34,015 bases of DNA from Polysphondylium violaceum (GCA_000277445.1 AJWJ01000243.1:1-34015), one strand, 5' to 3'; positions 1 to 11,482 are shown, numbered from the stretch's first letter. Made by a program: numbers and translations. Notes: generated by a model from the letters alone, not told the origin.

Positions 1-158
1 CTGTTACTTCTGCCCCAACTGATACTCCATCTGCCACTCCAACTGCTACTCCAACTGCTACTCCAACTGAAAAGCCACATGGTAACAGTGCTGGTGTCCT
101 CACTCCACAAATCTTTCTCTTATTTGTTGCCACTGCCCTTTTTTCTTTAATGTTTTAA
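1..158 (+). CDS. 3' end of a Thr/Pro-rich, probably GPI-anchored surface protein (partial)
   Basis: Only the last 52 residues are in the window. They read in frame from base 3 to a TAA at 156-158. The visible part begins with a repetitive stalk of Thr, Pro, Ala and Ser (repeats of the type ATPT). A short polar stretch with small residues (NSAG) follows, then a hydrophobic tail of about 16 residues that ends the protein (FLLFVATALFSLMF). A small-residue site, a spacer and a C-terminal hydrophobic tail with no charged end is the usual layout of a GPI-attachment signal. Such stalks are common in dictyostelid cell-surface glycoproteins. The functional part of the protein lies upstream of the window, so its role cannot be stated. 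Confidence 0.7.
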   Translation, partial: VTSAPTDTPSATPTATPTATPTEKPHGNSAGVLTPQIFLLFVATALFSLMF

Positions 159-645
159 ATATTGATATTGATTCATATTTTAAATCAATTTTTTAAATTT
201 TATTACAAAATCAAAATTTAATAAATCATATCTTCCAGCTGTCATAATATTCAGTATTTTGTTGAAATATTTAAACATTAAATCAATAATTAAAAAAAAA
301 AAAAAAAAAGTAGATTTTGAAAAAATTACCAAATAGAGATCTTCATAATTGCTATTTGTCAAATGTGTGAGTGTGGGGTGAAATTTATTTTTTTCTCCAC
401 AACACTCACACAATTTCACCCAAGCCATTTTACATATTATTATAATAAATCAAACACACAGAAATTCTTATTTTTAAAAATATATAAAAGTAGTAGTTGG
501 TAGCAAAGAGATAGGCATAGTCTTGTTGGTTATTTTTAAATTAATTTATAAATGTCCAATCAATTGCCTACTTAGAGTTTTTTGTTGGCCAAATAAAATA
601 ATATAAATAGCATTACACTCAGTCGTAGTTTATCTTTTGTACAAT
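159..645. other. Intergenic region upstream of the MFS transporter
   Basis: AT-rich spacer with an A run at about 292-309. It holds an unusual set of GT-rich inverted repeats at 364-421 (listed separately). Otherwise it contains the promoter and 5' leader of the transporter. A minus-strand reading frame over 180-428 has no recognisable protein character and was not called. Confidence 0.6.
364..421. repeat. Interleaved pair of GT-rich inverted repeats (A-B-A'-B')
   Basis: Arm A, TGTGTGAGTGT at 364-374, has its exact reverse complement at 402-412. Arm B, GGGTGAAATT at 376-385, has its exact reverse complement at 412-421. Because the order is A, B, A', B', the two pairings interleave, as in a pseudoknot. 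Equivalently, the same two words occur on both strands in swapped order. The words are G/T-rich and so resemble G-box elements of dictyostelid developmental promoters, but no function is shown. Confidence 0.6.
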
Positions 646-2924
646 ATGAAGAATTCGAATTCTTATCAAGAAATACAAAATGGGGATAAAGATACAAATG
701 TTTTAAGATCTGGGCAATATAAACTCAATTCCAATGAAATAGAAGAAATAGAGGTTATAGATATAGATAGTGGCAATAGCAGTAGCAGTAGCAGTAGTAG
801 TAGTAGTAGAGATAATAATAGTCATACAGCAAATAAAGAATCTACGGATAAAGTAAAAGGTGAAGAAATGTACAAAACAATATCCAATAGAGTAACAGAG
901 TTTGCAAATGGTATAATAGGAAATAATAGTACCAAGGAGGGCAATGAATACACACCATTAAATAAATCCACCGATGGTATGGATACACCTTTGTCGTCAT
1001 CCAAAGATACTTCACCTACCATAAAGAGCTATTCACTGTCTTCATTGCCTTCCAATGCATTTTTAAAAAACCAGAATCAAAAACCACATCCAGTACCTAT
1101 TTCAGCTCATAGTATAAGTAAATTAGAAACTCATCATTACGATTTATCTCGTTCAGGAAAAGAACCCAATCAACTGATATTTATGGAAACACCTGAATTG
1201 GTTTCCAACAACAATGTAGGTGATTTATTCATGGACAATGAGAAATTAATATACGATGGTCACAAGAAAAAGCTGTCTTTGTTTCAATTGATTTGTTTAT
1301 CAATTAGTTTTTTAGGTATTCAATTTGGTTGTAGGTATCTAATAATAATAATAATAATAGCAAATTTAAAACTATGATATTAATATACCAATACAAAAGG
1401 GGCATTACAAATTGCATTTAGTACACCATTGTTTTTGGAATTGGGTGTAAGCCAATTTTGGGTTTCATTTATATGGTTGGCAGGTCCAATTTCTGGTTTA
1501 TTAGTTCAACCTATAGTTGGAGTAATTAGTGATAAATCCGAATGTAAATATGGAAGAAGAAAACCATTTATATTTGGTGGATCTTTATTCATATGTAAGT
1601 ATTCTCCCTTGTATAGTTTTAATCATCATTTATTAATAAACAAAATAAAGGTGTGGGATTAGTTTTAATTTCAAATGCAGCATCAATAGGAACATGGTTT
1701 GGAGATTCAGATTTAGAAAAACCAATATCAATCATAATATCTGTATGTGTATTATAGTTATGAACTACAAAGACAAAAGACAATATTTTAGTTAACACAA
1801 ATATTATTTCAGATTATAGGATTTTGGATTTTAGATCTTTCTAACAATTCAGTTCAAGGACCATGTAGAGCATTGCTAGTGGATGTAGCAGCACCATCTC
1901 AACAAGGTATTGGTAGTTCGTTGTTTTCTTTAATGTTGGGATTAGGTAATCTCTTGGGTTATTTAATGGGATCCATTCAACTAATTAAAATTGTACCTTT
2001 TATGAAAACTGATACAAGAGCATTGTTTACATTGTCTGTAATAATCTTACTGATATGTGTTTCTATTACACTGATTGTAATTAGCGAGGAAAAGTATACT
2101 CGAATTTCAGATCAACCCGTTGAAAATCCAATCAAGACACTATTTAAGGGTATCACCAATATACCTCCATACTTGAGAAGATTGTGTGCCGTTCAATTCT
2201 TTTCATGGATAGGTTGGTTTGCATACATACTATTTATAACGACATGGGTTGGAGTTAATATCTATGGTGGGGATCCCAATGCTGTGGAAGGATCCGATGC
2301 AAAGATTCTCTTTCAACAGGGCGTTAGAGCCGGCTCCTTGGGTCTGACATTTAGCTCGGCCGTCACTATTGCTGTATCTCTAACAATCCCATTTATCATT
2401 AAATTAATTGGAACAAAGTACACATATCTGATTGGCAACATTATTCAAACGATTTGTTTTGCAATGTTTTATTTTGTTCACAGTAAATTGGGTGCTATCA
2501 TTTTGATTGCATGCACGGGTATACCTTGGGCTATTGTAATGATTTTACCTTTTTCAATTGTAGGCATGGGTGTCAGTGAACATGAAAGTGGATTTCATAT
2601 CGGTGCATTAAATATCTTTGTCGTTATCCCCCAATTAATCGTGTCACTCTCGATCAGTTTTGTTATCTCATTTTTCCATGGCGACGTTGTATCTTCCTTA
2701 ATAACTGGCTCCATTGCTTCTTTTATTGGTAATTATTTTAGTATACCTTTTTATGACAAGTTGATTTATATACTAACTATCCACTATATTTTTAAACAAT
2801 AGCTACACTATTAGTTTTTAGATTAATCATACCTGATCAACAAGTGGAAGAAATTGGTCCAGAATCAATGAAAAGCAATGACGAAAGTAAAGTAGAAATA
2901 TATTCAAGTCCAATAAATAAATAA
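646..2924 (+). CDS. MFS transporter of the SLC45 / sucrose-proton symporter type
   Basis: Five exons are supported: 646-1330, 1400-1594, 1651-1742, 1813-2728 and 2803-2924, giving 669 residues. All joins keep frame and use GT...AG. The first join restores a Trp in GIQFGWALQIAFSTP, a typical first helix of this family. Residues 1 to about 205 are hydrophilic and Ser-rich, with a Ser run, and are probably cytosolic. The membrane domain follows. The intracellular loop DKSECKYGRRKPF (about 273-285) and the motif NNSVQGPCRALLVD (about 335-348) are hallmarks of the glycoside-pentoside/SLC45 and plant SUC families, which move disaccharides or other sugars with protons. The start is the ATG at 646; the frame also opens upstream at a TTG, which is not a likely eukaryotic start. 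The substrate is not predictable from sequence. The gene ends 66 bp from the convergent GH15 gene. Confidence 0.9.
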
Positions 2925-2990
2925 ATTGAATAGAATATATATAAATGTTAACAATAGTTTATTGAATAAATTTGAATTTGATATTTGACA

Positions 2991-4910
2991 CTATGCATTA
3001 TGTTGAGAATGACCAGATAATACTTTATCTAAATTAAATGCAGCACTAATTAATGATAGATGAGTAAATGCTTGGGGGAAATTACCCAATGCTTCACCAC
3101 CAATACCAATCTCTTCAGAAAATAGACCCAAATGATTTGCATAACCCAACATTTCATCAAACATTAGTCTTGCCTCTTGAACAAATCCACTTCTGGTGAG
3201 ATTTTCAATCAACCAAAATGAGCATATATTAAATGTACCTTCCTCGCCCTCCAATCCATCTTGGGCATGCAAGAGATTATAACGGAACACCAAACTGTTG
3301 GAAACCAAACCTCCCTTATGGGGTGGTTTACTGATGGCTTTAAGAGTGTTGAGATTTCTGGGGTCACTGGGTGCCATAAAAAACACCAATGGCATAATTA
3401 AGGTAGAGGCGTCGAGGGCTTTGGATCCATAGAATTGGACAAACGATTCAAGCTCTTTATCATAGCCATGTGTTTGAATCTCTTCATAGATTTTGTCTCT
3501 TATCTTGGTCCATTTGTCTCGAGGAGCAGGGAATGAACGACGATCTGCTAGTCTGAGGCCACGATCCAGGGCAACCCAACACATGATTTTTGAGTAGGTG
3601 AAATGCTGTCTACCGCTTCTCACCTCCCAGATACCCTCGTCTTTTAGAGAATAGTTGTCGGCCACCCAATCAACCAATGATCGAATGTGTGTCCAAAATT
3701 CATACGAGACTAACGTGCCATATTTGTTGGACAAGTAGATAGAGTCCATCAGTTCTCCAAAAATGTCTAATTGCATTTGATTGGCGGCGTCGTTACCTAT
3801 TCTCACGGGTTTGCTTTGATAGTAGCCCTCGAGATGTGGAAGAGTTGTTTCCGGTATCTTTTCATTGCCGTGGATGCTATACATGATTCTTAATGGCATT
3901 CGAGACTTGTCATCATAGACGGCGTCCTTACATCTATCCTCAAGCCATTTCATAAAGTTGTGTGCCTCTTCTGTGAAACCTATTCTAATTAGACCATAAA
4001 TTGTAAATGCAGCATCACGAATCCATGTGTAACGGTAATCCCAGTTTCTCTCACCCCCAAGACCCTCGGGCAATGAACAGGTTGGCGCGGCAACGATGGC
4101 ACCCGTGGGAGAGAATGTGAGTAACTTTAGCACCAATGCACTTCTTTCCACCATTTCCCTCCACCTGCCCTTATAGGTGCACTTGTCCAACCACTTTTGC
4201 CAATAGAAAACAGTGTCACGAAAGAGATGGCTCTCCAACTCGACCAACTGTTCGTGTGTCTTTTTGCTATTGATATCGCCATGACAGCAATCATGATCCT
4301 TGAGAATAAAACACAAATTGTCACCCTCGTGTAGCGTAAAGCTAGACTCGATGGTCTCACCCAACTCATCGGCAGTGTATCTTAGGGGAGCATGAGAGAT
4401 AAAGTCCAAATGAGTGTCGCCACTCATAATCGAACATCCATGATCAAATTTCTTGAGTGTGTGTTTGTCACGTGCAAAGTTAAAGGTTGGCTTCAACTTC
4501 ATTTCCAAATTCAATGTACCTCTAATACACTTTACCTTTCTTACGACCCATCTAAGTCCGATGCCATTGTTTACAATGGGCATGTAGTCAATGACATTGA
4601 CAACAGACTCTTTCATGTGGAGTTTGGTTTGCAACAAATTGGAACTAGGCCAGAATGACTGTCTTGTCTTGTATTCTTCTTTGGGATTCTGTGGCTTGAT
4701 TGACCAAAAACCACCCTTATTGCTATCCAACAATGAACAAAATATGGCAGGTGAATCAAAATATGGATAACACATGAAATTCATATCTGCATGATTTGAA
4801 ATCAATGCCGTGGTCAGCATATTACCAATGATACCATGATTTTCTATTAATGGATAACTATCCGATAAATCACTTGGTTCCTTTCCTTTTTTAGGTGTAC
4901 TATTTTCCAT
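2991..4910 (-). CDS. GH15-family glucoamylase/trehalase-like glycoside hydrolase
   Basis: One uninterrupted frame of 639 residues opens at an ATG (4908-4910). The N-terminal part (about 17-120) contains YPLIENHGIIGN and FCSLLD, typical of the beta-sandwich domain of bacterial-type GH15 proteins. The (alpha/alpha)6 catalytic barrel starts near residue 250, with the signature GLGGERNWDYRYTWIRDA at about 283-300. Probable acid/base residues are Glu429 in GIWEVR and the Glu pair at about 599-600 in GLFSEE, which is followed by NFPQAFTHL. No signal peptide is visible, so the enzyme is probably cytosolic and acts on glucans or trehalose. Trehalose is a spore sugar in dictyostelids, so trehalase activity would fit, but the choice between trehalase, glucoamylase and glucodextranase cannot be made from the sequence. 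It lacks introns and looks richer in G/C than its neighbours. Confidence 0.88.
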   Translation of the reverse strand: MENSTPKKGKEPSDLSDSYPLIENHGIIGNMLTTALISNHADMNFMCYPYFDSPAIFCSLLDSNKGGFWSIKPQNPKEEYKTRQSFWPSSNLLQTKLHMKESVVNVIDYMPIVNNGIGLRWVVRKVKCIRGTLNLEMKLKPTFNFARDKHTLKKFDHGCSIMSGDTHLDFISHAPLRYTADELGETIESSFTLHEGDNLCFILKDHDCCHGDINSKKTHEQLVELESHLFRDTVFYWQKWLDKCTYKGRWREMVERSALVLKLLTFSPTGAIVAAPTCSLPEGLGGERNWDYRYTWIRDAAFTIYGLIRIGFTEEAHNFMKWLEDRCKDAVYDDKSRMPLRIMYSIHGNEKIPETTLPHLEGYYQSKPVRIGNDAANQMQLDIFGELMDSIYLSNKYGTLVSYEFWTHIRSLVDWVADNYSLKDEGIWEVRSGRQHFTYSKIMCWVALDRGLRLADRRSFPAPRDKWTKIRDKIYEEIQTHGYDKELESFVQFYGSKALDASTLIMPLVFFMAPSDPRNLNTLKAISKPPHKGGLVSNSLVFRYNLLHAQDGLEGEEGTFNICSFWLIENLTRSGFVQEARLMFDEMLGYANHLGLFSEEIGIGGEALGNFPQAFTHLSLISAAFNLDKVLSGHSQHNA

Positions 4911-5837
4911 TTTATATTAATATGTATATTACTATATTAAAACTTTTAAAACTGAAAAATATGATGGGTTATATAATAGATATATATATCAAAATAATAT
5001 GATGGTGTTTTATATAAATAAATAAGAAATAAACATATATATCAAAATATGAACATCAAATTTATATTACAAATTTCAATGTATACATTTGATTTTTAAT
5101 GGTAAATAACATTGTGGGTGATATTTTAATTATTCGAGTGCATATAATATGATTTTGTGCATATTTTCATGCCGGTGGTTAGGTTTAATTGGTGGTATGG
5201 TGTGTTTTTATGTATAAAATTGTATGAGTGTGTTTGTATGAAGCGATTATTTTGGGGGAAGGGGGTAATGATCTACAAAAAAAAATGAAAAAGAAATATT
5301 TAATTCATATTTTCTTTTTGGAATCTCAGCCTTCATCCTTTTTCTCCTATAGGAGACTTTTTTATGGACCTTGCCAAAATAGGCTAAACTATTTTTATCT
5401 CTAATACTTTAATGGTTTGAAATTAGAATTGTTAATCAATCTATAATTAGAGATGTGGTGTATATCACACTCATCACATAATACATATAAATTTTATAGC
5501 ACAGTATCATCTGATTTAATATTAAATCGATTTCGTTGTGCAAAAGAGAGCTGTAATATGCAAATGAGGAATTGTTTTTTTTTTTTTTTCAAATTTTTTC
5601 AATTATTTCAAATTTGGCGGCAATATTTGTTACATCCCACCAACCCTAAATTTAGACTTTGATCTAAAACTGTACACCTCCCTGCTGTTGTATATCGATT
5701 GAATTTAGTTAAATAATAATAATTTATTCTTCCTGCCCTCCCATTTTGTTTCTTTCTCTATTTAATAAATTATTACTTCATATGAAACTCACTCATAATT
5801 AATAATATAATAACAAGCATAGTTAAAAAAGAAAAGA
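4911..5837. other. Divergent intergenic region between the GH15 and DP genes
   Basis: 927 bp of AT-rich sequence carrying the promoters of both genes. It includes a T run at about 5577-5590 and an E2F-like site at 5613-5620 (listed separately). Bases 5320-5400 are somewhat more complex and include a short inverted repeat around CTCCTATAGGAG, but no RNA or protein gene could be recognised. Confidence 0.5.
5613..5620 (+). promoter_or_regulatory. Candidate E2F/DP binding site upstream of the DP gene
   Basis: TTTGGCGG matches the E2F/DP consensus TTTSSCGS. It lies about 220 bp upstream of the ATG of the DP-family gene, in DNA that is otherwise nearly all A/T. This would allow autoregulation. Binding is inferred from the motif only. 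Confidence 0.45.
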
Positions 5838-7247
5838 ATGGAGGCTTATGAAGGAGAACAAAGTAATGAGGAAACAAATAATCAACAAGTACAGCAACAG
5901 TACCAGCAACAATACCAGCAACAACAAGGAAATATATCGGTGGATTTAAACAACTCTTTTGTTATTAATGATTTATTAACTGGTTTAAGAAATAGACCTC
6001 AACAACAACCACAACAACCTCAACATAATCAACAACAAGAGCGAAATGAAATCCCAGACAATAATTTTAATAATATAAACAGAAGAGTTAATATGGATAA
6101 TCACCCCAACCATTTTAATCGTCACAATGAAAACAACAATACCATTCAAAACATACCAGAGTATGTGGAAGAAGAGGGTGGTAAAAAAGATGAAAAATCC
6201 AAAGGTTTAAGATACCTCAGCTATAGAGTTTGTCAAAAAGTACAAGCTAAAAAAACTACTTCCTACATAGAGGTATCTATCTTTCTATCTTTCCTTTTAC
6301 ATCATAGTATTTGTTTATTTATTAACAATATTACTATTTATAATTCCTAGGTATCAAATGAACTTTTAAGTGAATATGTTGAAGAAAATAAAAGAAATCA
6401 TCCAGACGCTGACCCAAGTACATTTAAAACAAACACTGTGAAAAGAAGAATCTATGACGTGTTGAATGTATTCCAAGCCATGAACATCATTAAAAAGGAA
6501 AAACATAAAATCAGTTGGGTCGGTTTGCCAGCCGGATTTCCAAGCAATTTAGTAGATGATGAGCCATCATCGTCGCCATCCAACACTCAGTCATCTTCTC
6601 AATCGTCCCAACAACTACAACACTCCTCATCTACATTATCTACGGATAACTTTTCACAAGAAACTGAAATTTCATCTTCACAATCAACTCCAAATCCAAC
6701 GACTACTGCTAGTGATAGAAATCAAGCCTATTATCAATCATTGGAAAGACAAAAAGCAGAGATACTTGAAAGAATTGCCAACAAAAAACAAATGTTACGA
6801 GACATGGAAGCTCAGGAAAAGGCCTACCATGCCTTGGTGTCGAGAAACTCTAGCTATGAACAAAAAAAAGATCCTGTTGTTGCCAACAAGATCCAATTAC
6901 CTTTTATTGTGGTCAATACAAAGAACACTACAGTCATAAACTGCGATGTCAGTGATCAGAGAACCAAATATTTTTTCAACTTTACTCAACCCTTTGAAAT
7001 TCATGATGACAATGAGCTATTAAAGAAATTAAATTTCTCTCCATCGCCAGAGATATCATTGCCATCCACCTATAGCAATGTTGTTCCAGCTGCACCTGTT
7101 ACCGCACCTAATCCTACTGCAAATAGTAGACCAACGACAACAACCACTACCACAACCACTACAACTACATCAACAGCTGCTGCCCCAACAAATCCTCAAC
7201 CAAAGAAAAAGAGAAAGAAGAATAGTGGACATCATGAAGATATTTAA
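5838..7247 (+). CDS. tfdp: DP-family transcription factor (E2F dimerisation partner)
   Basis: Two exons, 5838-6272 and 6351-7247, encode 443 residues; the 78-bp intron falls inside the DNA-binding domain. The N-terminal 120 residues are Gln/Asn-rich. The winged-helix domain spans about 122-205. It begins KGLRYLSYRVCQKVQ, contains KRRIYDVLNVFQAMNII with the RRIYD DNA-contact motif at about 177-181, and ends KISWVGLP. The AMNII and WVGLP features separate DP from E2F, whose equivalent helix reads differently. A coiled coil at about 271-314 (LERQKAEILERI...) and the following beta-rich segment match the DP dimerisation region. The C-terminus has a Thr run and a basic PKKKRKK likely to be a nuclear localisation signal. 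The protein should pair with E2F to control S-phase genes. A possible E2F site lies in its own promoter. Confidence 0.93.
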
Positions 7248-7656
7248 GAATATTACTTTGTGTCGCTTAGTTTGCGCCTTTGCTTAGTTTGTGTGTTTTC
7301 TTTGTGTCTGTCCGTCATGTGTATCTATCTATCTGTGCGTGTGTATCCTTTAATCCATCTGAATATCAACAAAACTTCAGAAGAATATTATTATTAACAA
7401 GATTGAGTGAGAGCTATTGCTAGTCCCTCTTCCTTCTTTACCAAACTGTATATATCTATTTTAGAATAAATAAATCTATTTTTCAAGATTTATATCTCAT
7501 CATTTCTTTGTGTGGGTGTGGGTGATTCTGTTCTTGGAATGGAAATCTGTGAAAATATTTTTAAAAAAATGTGATTAAATTATTCTTTTAATTGCATACA
7601 ATAAACACAACACATACACAATCACACAACATATAGTTTAGTTAGTTTTATACACA
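7248..7656. other. Intergenic region between the DP and E1 genes
   Basis: 409 bp of 3' flank and promoter. It contains GT-rich words (GTGTGGGTGTGGGTG near 7512) and A/T runs. No gene or structured RNA was recognised. Confidence 0.5.
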
Positions 7657-10600
7657 ATGGATATAGATATACCCGAATCAACAACCAAAGATGACAATAA
7701 GTTATTATTTAGAGACTACTCTTTAGATGACTCTTTGTACAGTAGACAGAGATATGTGTTGGGTGATTTTGCAATGTCAAAGCTCACCAAAGAGGGTGAC
7801 GTATTTCTCTGTGGATTGGGTGGTGTTGGTGTTGAAATTGCAAAGAATATTATATTGGCCGGTATTAAATCACTCACACTCTATGATCAAACACTCACAT
7901 CTGACTATGATTTATCAACACAATTTTATCTTGATCACTCGAGTATTGGTAAAAATAGAGCTCAATGCTCACTTGATAAACTCTCAAATCTAAATCCATA
8001 CGTAAAAGTAAAATGTGCTGCTGAACAACAACAACATTCACTCTTAGACTTGTTGCAATCTGATCAATCTTTTTTATTACAATTTAAAGTAAATATACTT
8101 GATGGTATAATATCTTACCTTATAAATTTATTAACATTGGTCCACCATTACTCTACATTCTCTATATCTAGTGTATAATATTAACAGAAACAAATTTAGA
8201 AACCCAATTAAAGATGAACGAGTTTTGTAGAAATAATAATATCTATTTTATTGTTGCAGATGTTTATGGATTGAATGGATGGGTGTTTAATGATTTTGGA
8301 TTAGATTTTAAAGTTTATGACAAGAATGGTGAAGATAACAAACAGGTATTTATTAGTCATATTTCAAATGAACAACAAGCAATCATTACCACAATGGATA
8401 ATCACATGCATCAATTTGAAGATGGCGATACTGTTACTTTTAAAGAAGTGTTTGGTATGACTGAAATTAACAACTCTACTCACAAAGTCACTGTTTTAAA
8501 TCCATTTTCATTTAAAATCCCATTTGATACAACAAACTATTCAAAGTATGAAAGAGGTGGCATAGTATCTCAAGTAAAATCAATTGATATATTAAACTTT
8601 GTATGTATACGCCACTACATTCCAATAATCACATCTTAGATACTTATACTCCAAATAATATAGAAACCATTAAATGAATCAATTAAATCACCAGATATAT
8701 TATTATTTGATGATACAAAGAATCCTTATCAAATTCATTTAGCTAGAGAAACATTATATTTATTTAAAGAAAACAATGGTGATCAATTACCTCGAGAACA
8801 TGATGAAAATGATTTTAATAAGTTCATTTCATTGGCCGAAACTATAAACACCAAAACCAAATGGGTAGATGAAATTGATAAAGAATTATTTAAAAGGATA
8901 TCATTTACATCAAAGGGTAAAATTTGTCCGATCACATCTGTGATTGGTGCATTTGCTGCTCAAGAAGTTATGAAATCACTTACTGGAAAATTTACACCCT
9001 TACTTCAATGGATTTATATAGATTGTAATGAATTAATTAGTGTCGATAGTAAGAGTGATAATAGTAATACTAGGGGCTCAACATTAAATAACAATCGATT
9101 AAAAAGTCAATTAATATGTTTGGGTAAAGAGAATTGTGAATTATTGGAAAATTCAAAAATATTTATGATTGGATCGGGTGCTATTGGTTGTGAAATGTTG
9201 AAAAACTATGCATTATTGGGTATTGCTTGTGGTGATCTAGGAAAGATTACTATCACTGACAATGATTTAATTGAAAAGTCAAATCTTAATCGTCAATTTC
9301 TTTACAGAAACACTGATATAAACCAACCAAAATCTAAAACTGCTCGTAAAGCTATCCTTGAAATGAATGATAAAATCAAAATTGAAGCCAACCAAGATAA
9401 AATCGATGTAAAGTCTGAAAATATTTACAACTCTGAATTCTACAATCCATTGGATGCCGTTGTAATGGCATTGGATAACGTTGAAGCTAGAATGTATGTT
9501 GATCAACGTTGTGTTACATTCAAGAAAGCATTGTTGGAATCTGGTACTCTTGGAACCAAAGGTCATGTCCAAACCATCATTCCATTCCTTACCGAATCCT
9601 ACAATTCCCAAAAGGATCCAAACGAAAAGCAAACACCATTTTGTACACTCAAATCTTTTCCATCCAATCTCGATCACTGTATCCAGTGGAGTAGAGATAA
9701 ATTTGAAAAACTCTTTTCTATCAATCCTTTGGAACTTGATCAATTCCTCCAAGATCCAGAGTATTTAGATAAATTGGTTAAATCTCAATCGTCAAACAAA
9801 ATCTCTACAACCAAGTCATTGGCCAAATTGATGGATGTCTATCCATTAGACTATAAACAATGTGTATCATTGGCTAGAATTAAATTTGAAAAACTATTCA
9901 ACTACAATGTACTCCACCTCATCAAGGCATATCCATTAGATCTCATGACCAAGGAAGGCATTCCATTTTGGACTTCGCCAAAGAGACCTCCTACACCAAT
10001 TGTATTCAATAGTCAAGATCCAACTCATATGGCCTTTATCACCTCCTACACCAATCTACTTTGTAATATATTCTCTATCCCAATTGAAAATGACAGTCAA
10101 GCCGTCATAAACTATTGTCAATCAACAATCATTCCACCTATTAAACATAAAAACAAAACCATTATATCTGATGAGAAAGCAGCCGCTCCTGTCGAAACCT
10201 TCTCGATGGAAGAATTTGAAAAACTATATAAAGCCCTCTCTGAAACTCGTAAGCAATTCTTGGCCAATCATACTACCGCTTCTATTAGTCTCAATCCTCA
10301 GCAATTTGAAAAAGATGATGACTCTAATCACCACATTAGCTTCATCACTGCAACTGCAAATCTCCGTGCACGTATCTATAGTATTGAAGAAAGTGATAGA
10401 TTCAAAGTGAAATTAATTGCAGGAAAGATTATCCCAGCCATTGCAACCACAACCAGTGTAGTATCAGGTCTTGCTTCGCTCGAGTTACTCAAGGTGCTCT
10501 TGTACATGAAAAAAAACACACCCTCTTCAACATCGAGAAAACTTGAAGATTTGGATCAATTTAAAAACTATTATCTCAATCTCTCAATTCCATTCTTTAG

Positions 10601-10940
10601 TCAATCCAATCCTGGCGAAGCACTCTCTACCAAAGTATCGAGCTCATTTTCCTTTACCCTTTGGGACAATTGGGAAATCAACAAGCCATCCATGACTGTC
10701 GAAGAGTTTATTCAACATTTTGAAGTCAACTTTAAATTAAATGTTACTGGTATCTATCACAATGTTTCTATGTTGTTTTTATCAGCACTCCCCTCTCACA
10801 TGAAAAGAAGATCGTTAGAGTTGAAATCCTTGCTCCATTTGGAAGATGATGACACGTCTTCATTTGTAGATCTATTTGTATCTTTTCAAGAAGAAAATGG
10901 TGATGAAGTAAATTCACCAACCATTAGATTTTATTTATAA
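7657..10940 (+). CDS. uba6: Ubiquitin-activating enzyme E1, UBA6-like
   Basis: Exons 7657-8088, 8172-8600 and 8664-10940 encode 1045 residues, close to the usual 1050 for UBA1/UBA6. The order is complete. An inactive adenylation half with LCGLGGVGVEIAKN (about 50-65) comes first, followed by the first catalytic-cysteine half-domain. The active adenylation half has MIGSGAIGCEMLKN and the ATP/magnesium segment around DLIEKSNLNRQFL. The catalytic Cys is Cys614 in PFCTLKSFP, and a C-terminal ubiquitin-fold domain ends the protein. The enzyme forms a ubiquitin adenylate and then a thioester and passes ubiquitin to E2s. The sequence around Cys614 and the block with FEKLF and FWTSPKRPPTPI resemble UBA6 more than UBA1. 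FAT10, the second UBA6 substrate of vertebrates, is not expected in amoebae. Orthology should be settled by a tree. Confidence 0.92.
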
Positions 10941-11482
10941 ATAGCAATAATAAATGAACAGTTGGCAATTTATGTGGAAAACTGGAGGAAATAAAAAAAT
11001 TGTCAATGTAAAATTTTTTTCTTTGTAAAAGTTTTGTATTTTTTTTTGTGAAAAACGCGTTTTTTGATCATTGAGAGTTTTTTTTTTTATTTTTTTTGAA
11101 TTTTTTGAAAAAAAAAAAATTTCCGTGGCGAGCGCCCCATCCTCCATAAGAATTTTAAAAATCTATTGTTCTTCCTCTACCCTTTAGGATCAAACTAATG
11201 TAAGTGTATATATACACTCAATTGAAATAAAAAAAAAGAAAAAGAAAACAGAAATTTAAAGACAGAATCAGTAGTTTTAGCATCATACATTCAATATAGT
11301 CGGTTTTGAAGTAGTTGATTGTGAATGATAACTACAACAAAATTACCATGAAATAAGATTTGGTTGATTTTAGTTTTTTTATTTCAAATGTTACTTTTCT
11401 TTTTTTTTAATCGATTATGTGAAATTATTTGTATAATGGTGAATAATCATCTAATTATTTTTATTTTAATTACCAATAGAAA
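10941..11482. other. Intergenic region upstream of rps24
   Basis: 542 bp rich in T and A runs. Two GC islands stand out: a 14-bp palindrome with an ACGCGT core at 11051-11064, and GGCGAGCGCC near 11127-11136. These are candidate promoter elements for the ribosomal protein gene. No RNA gene was recognised. Confidence 0.45.

Noticed and set aside
180-428. Minus-strand frame of 82 codons
   Set aside because: It overlaps the inverted repeats and long A/T runs, has a poly-Phe stretch from a homopolymer, and shows no family or splice support.
637-645. Upstream TTG as the start of the transporter
   Set aside because: TTG is not a usual start in eukaryotes; ATG at 646 follows in frame three codons later.
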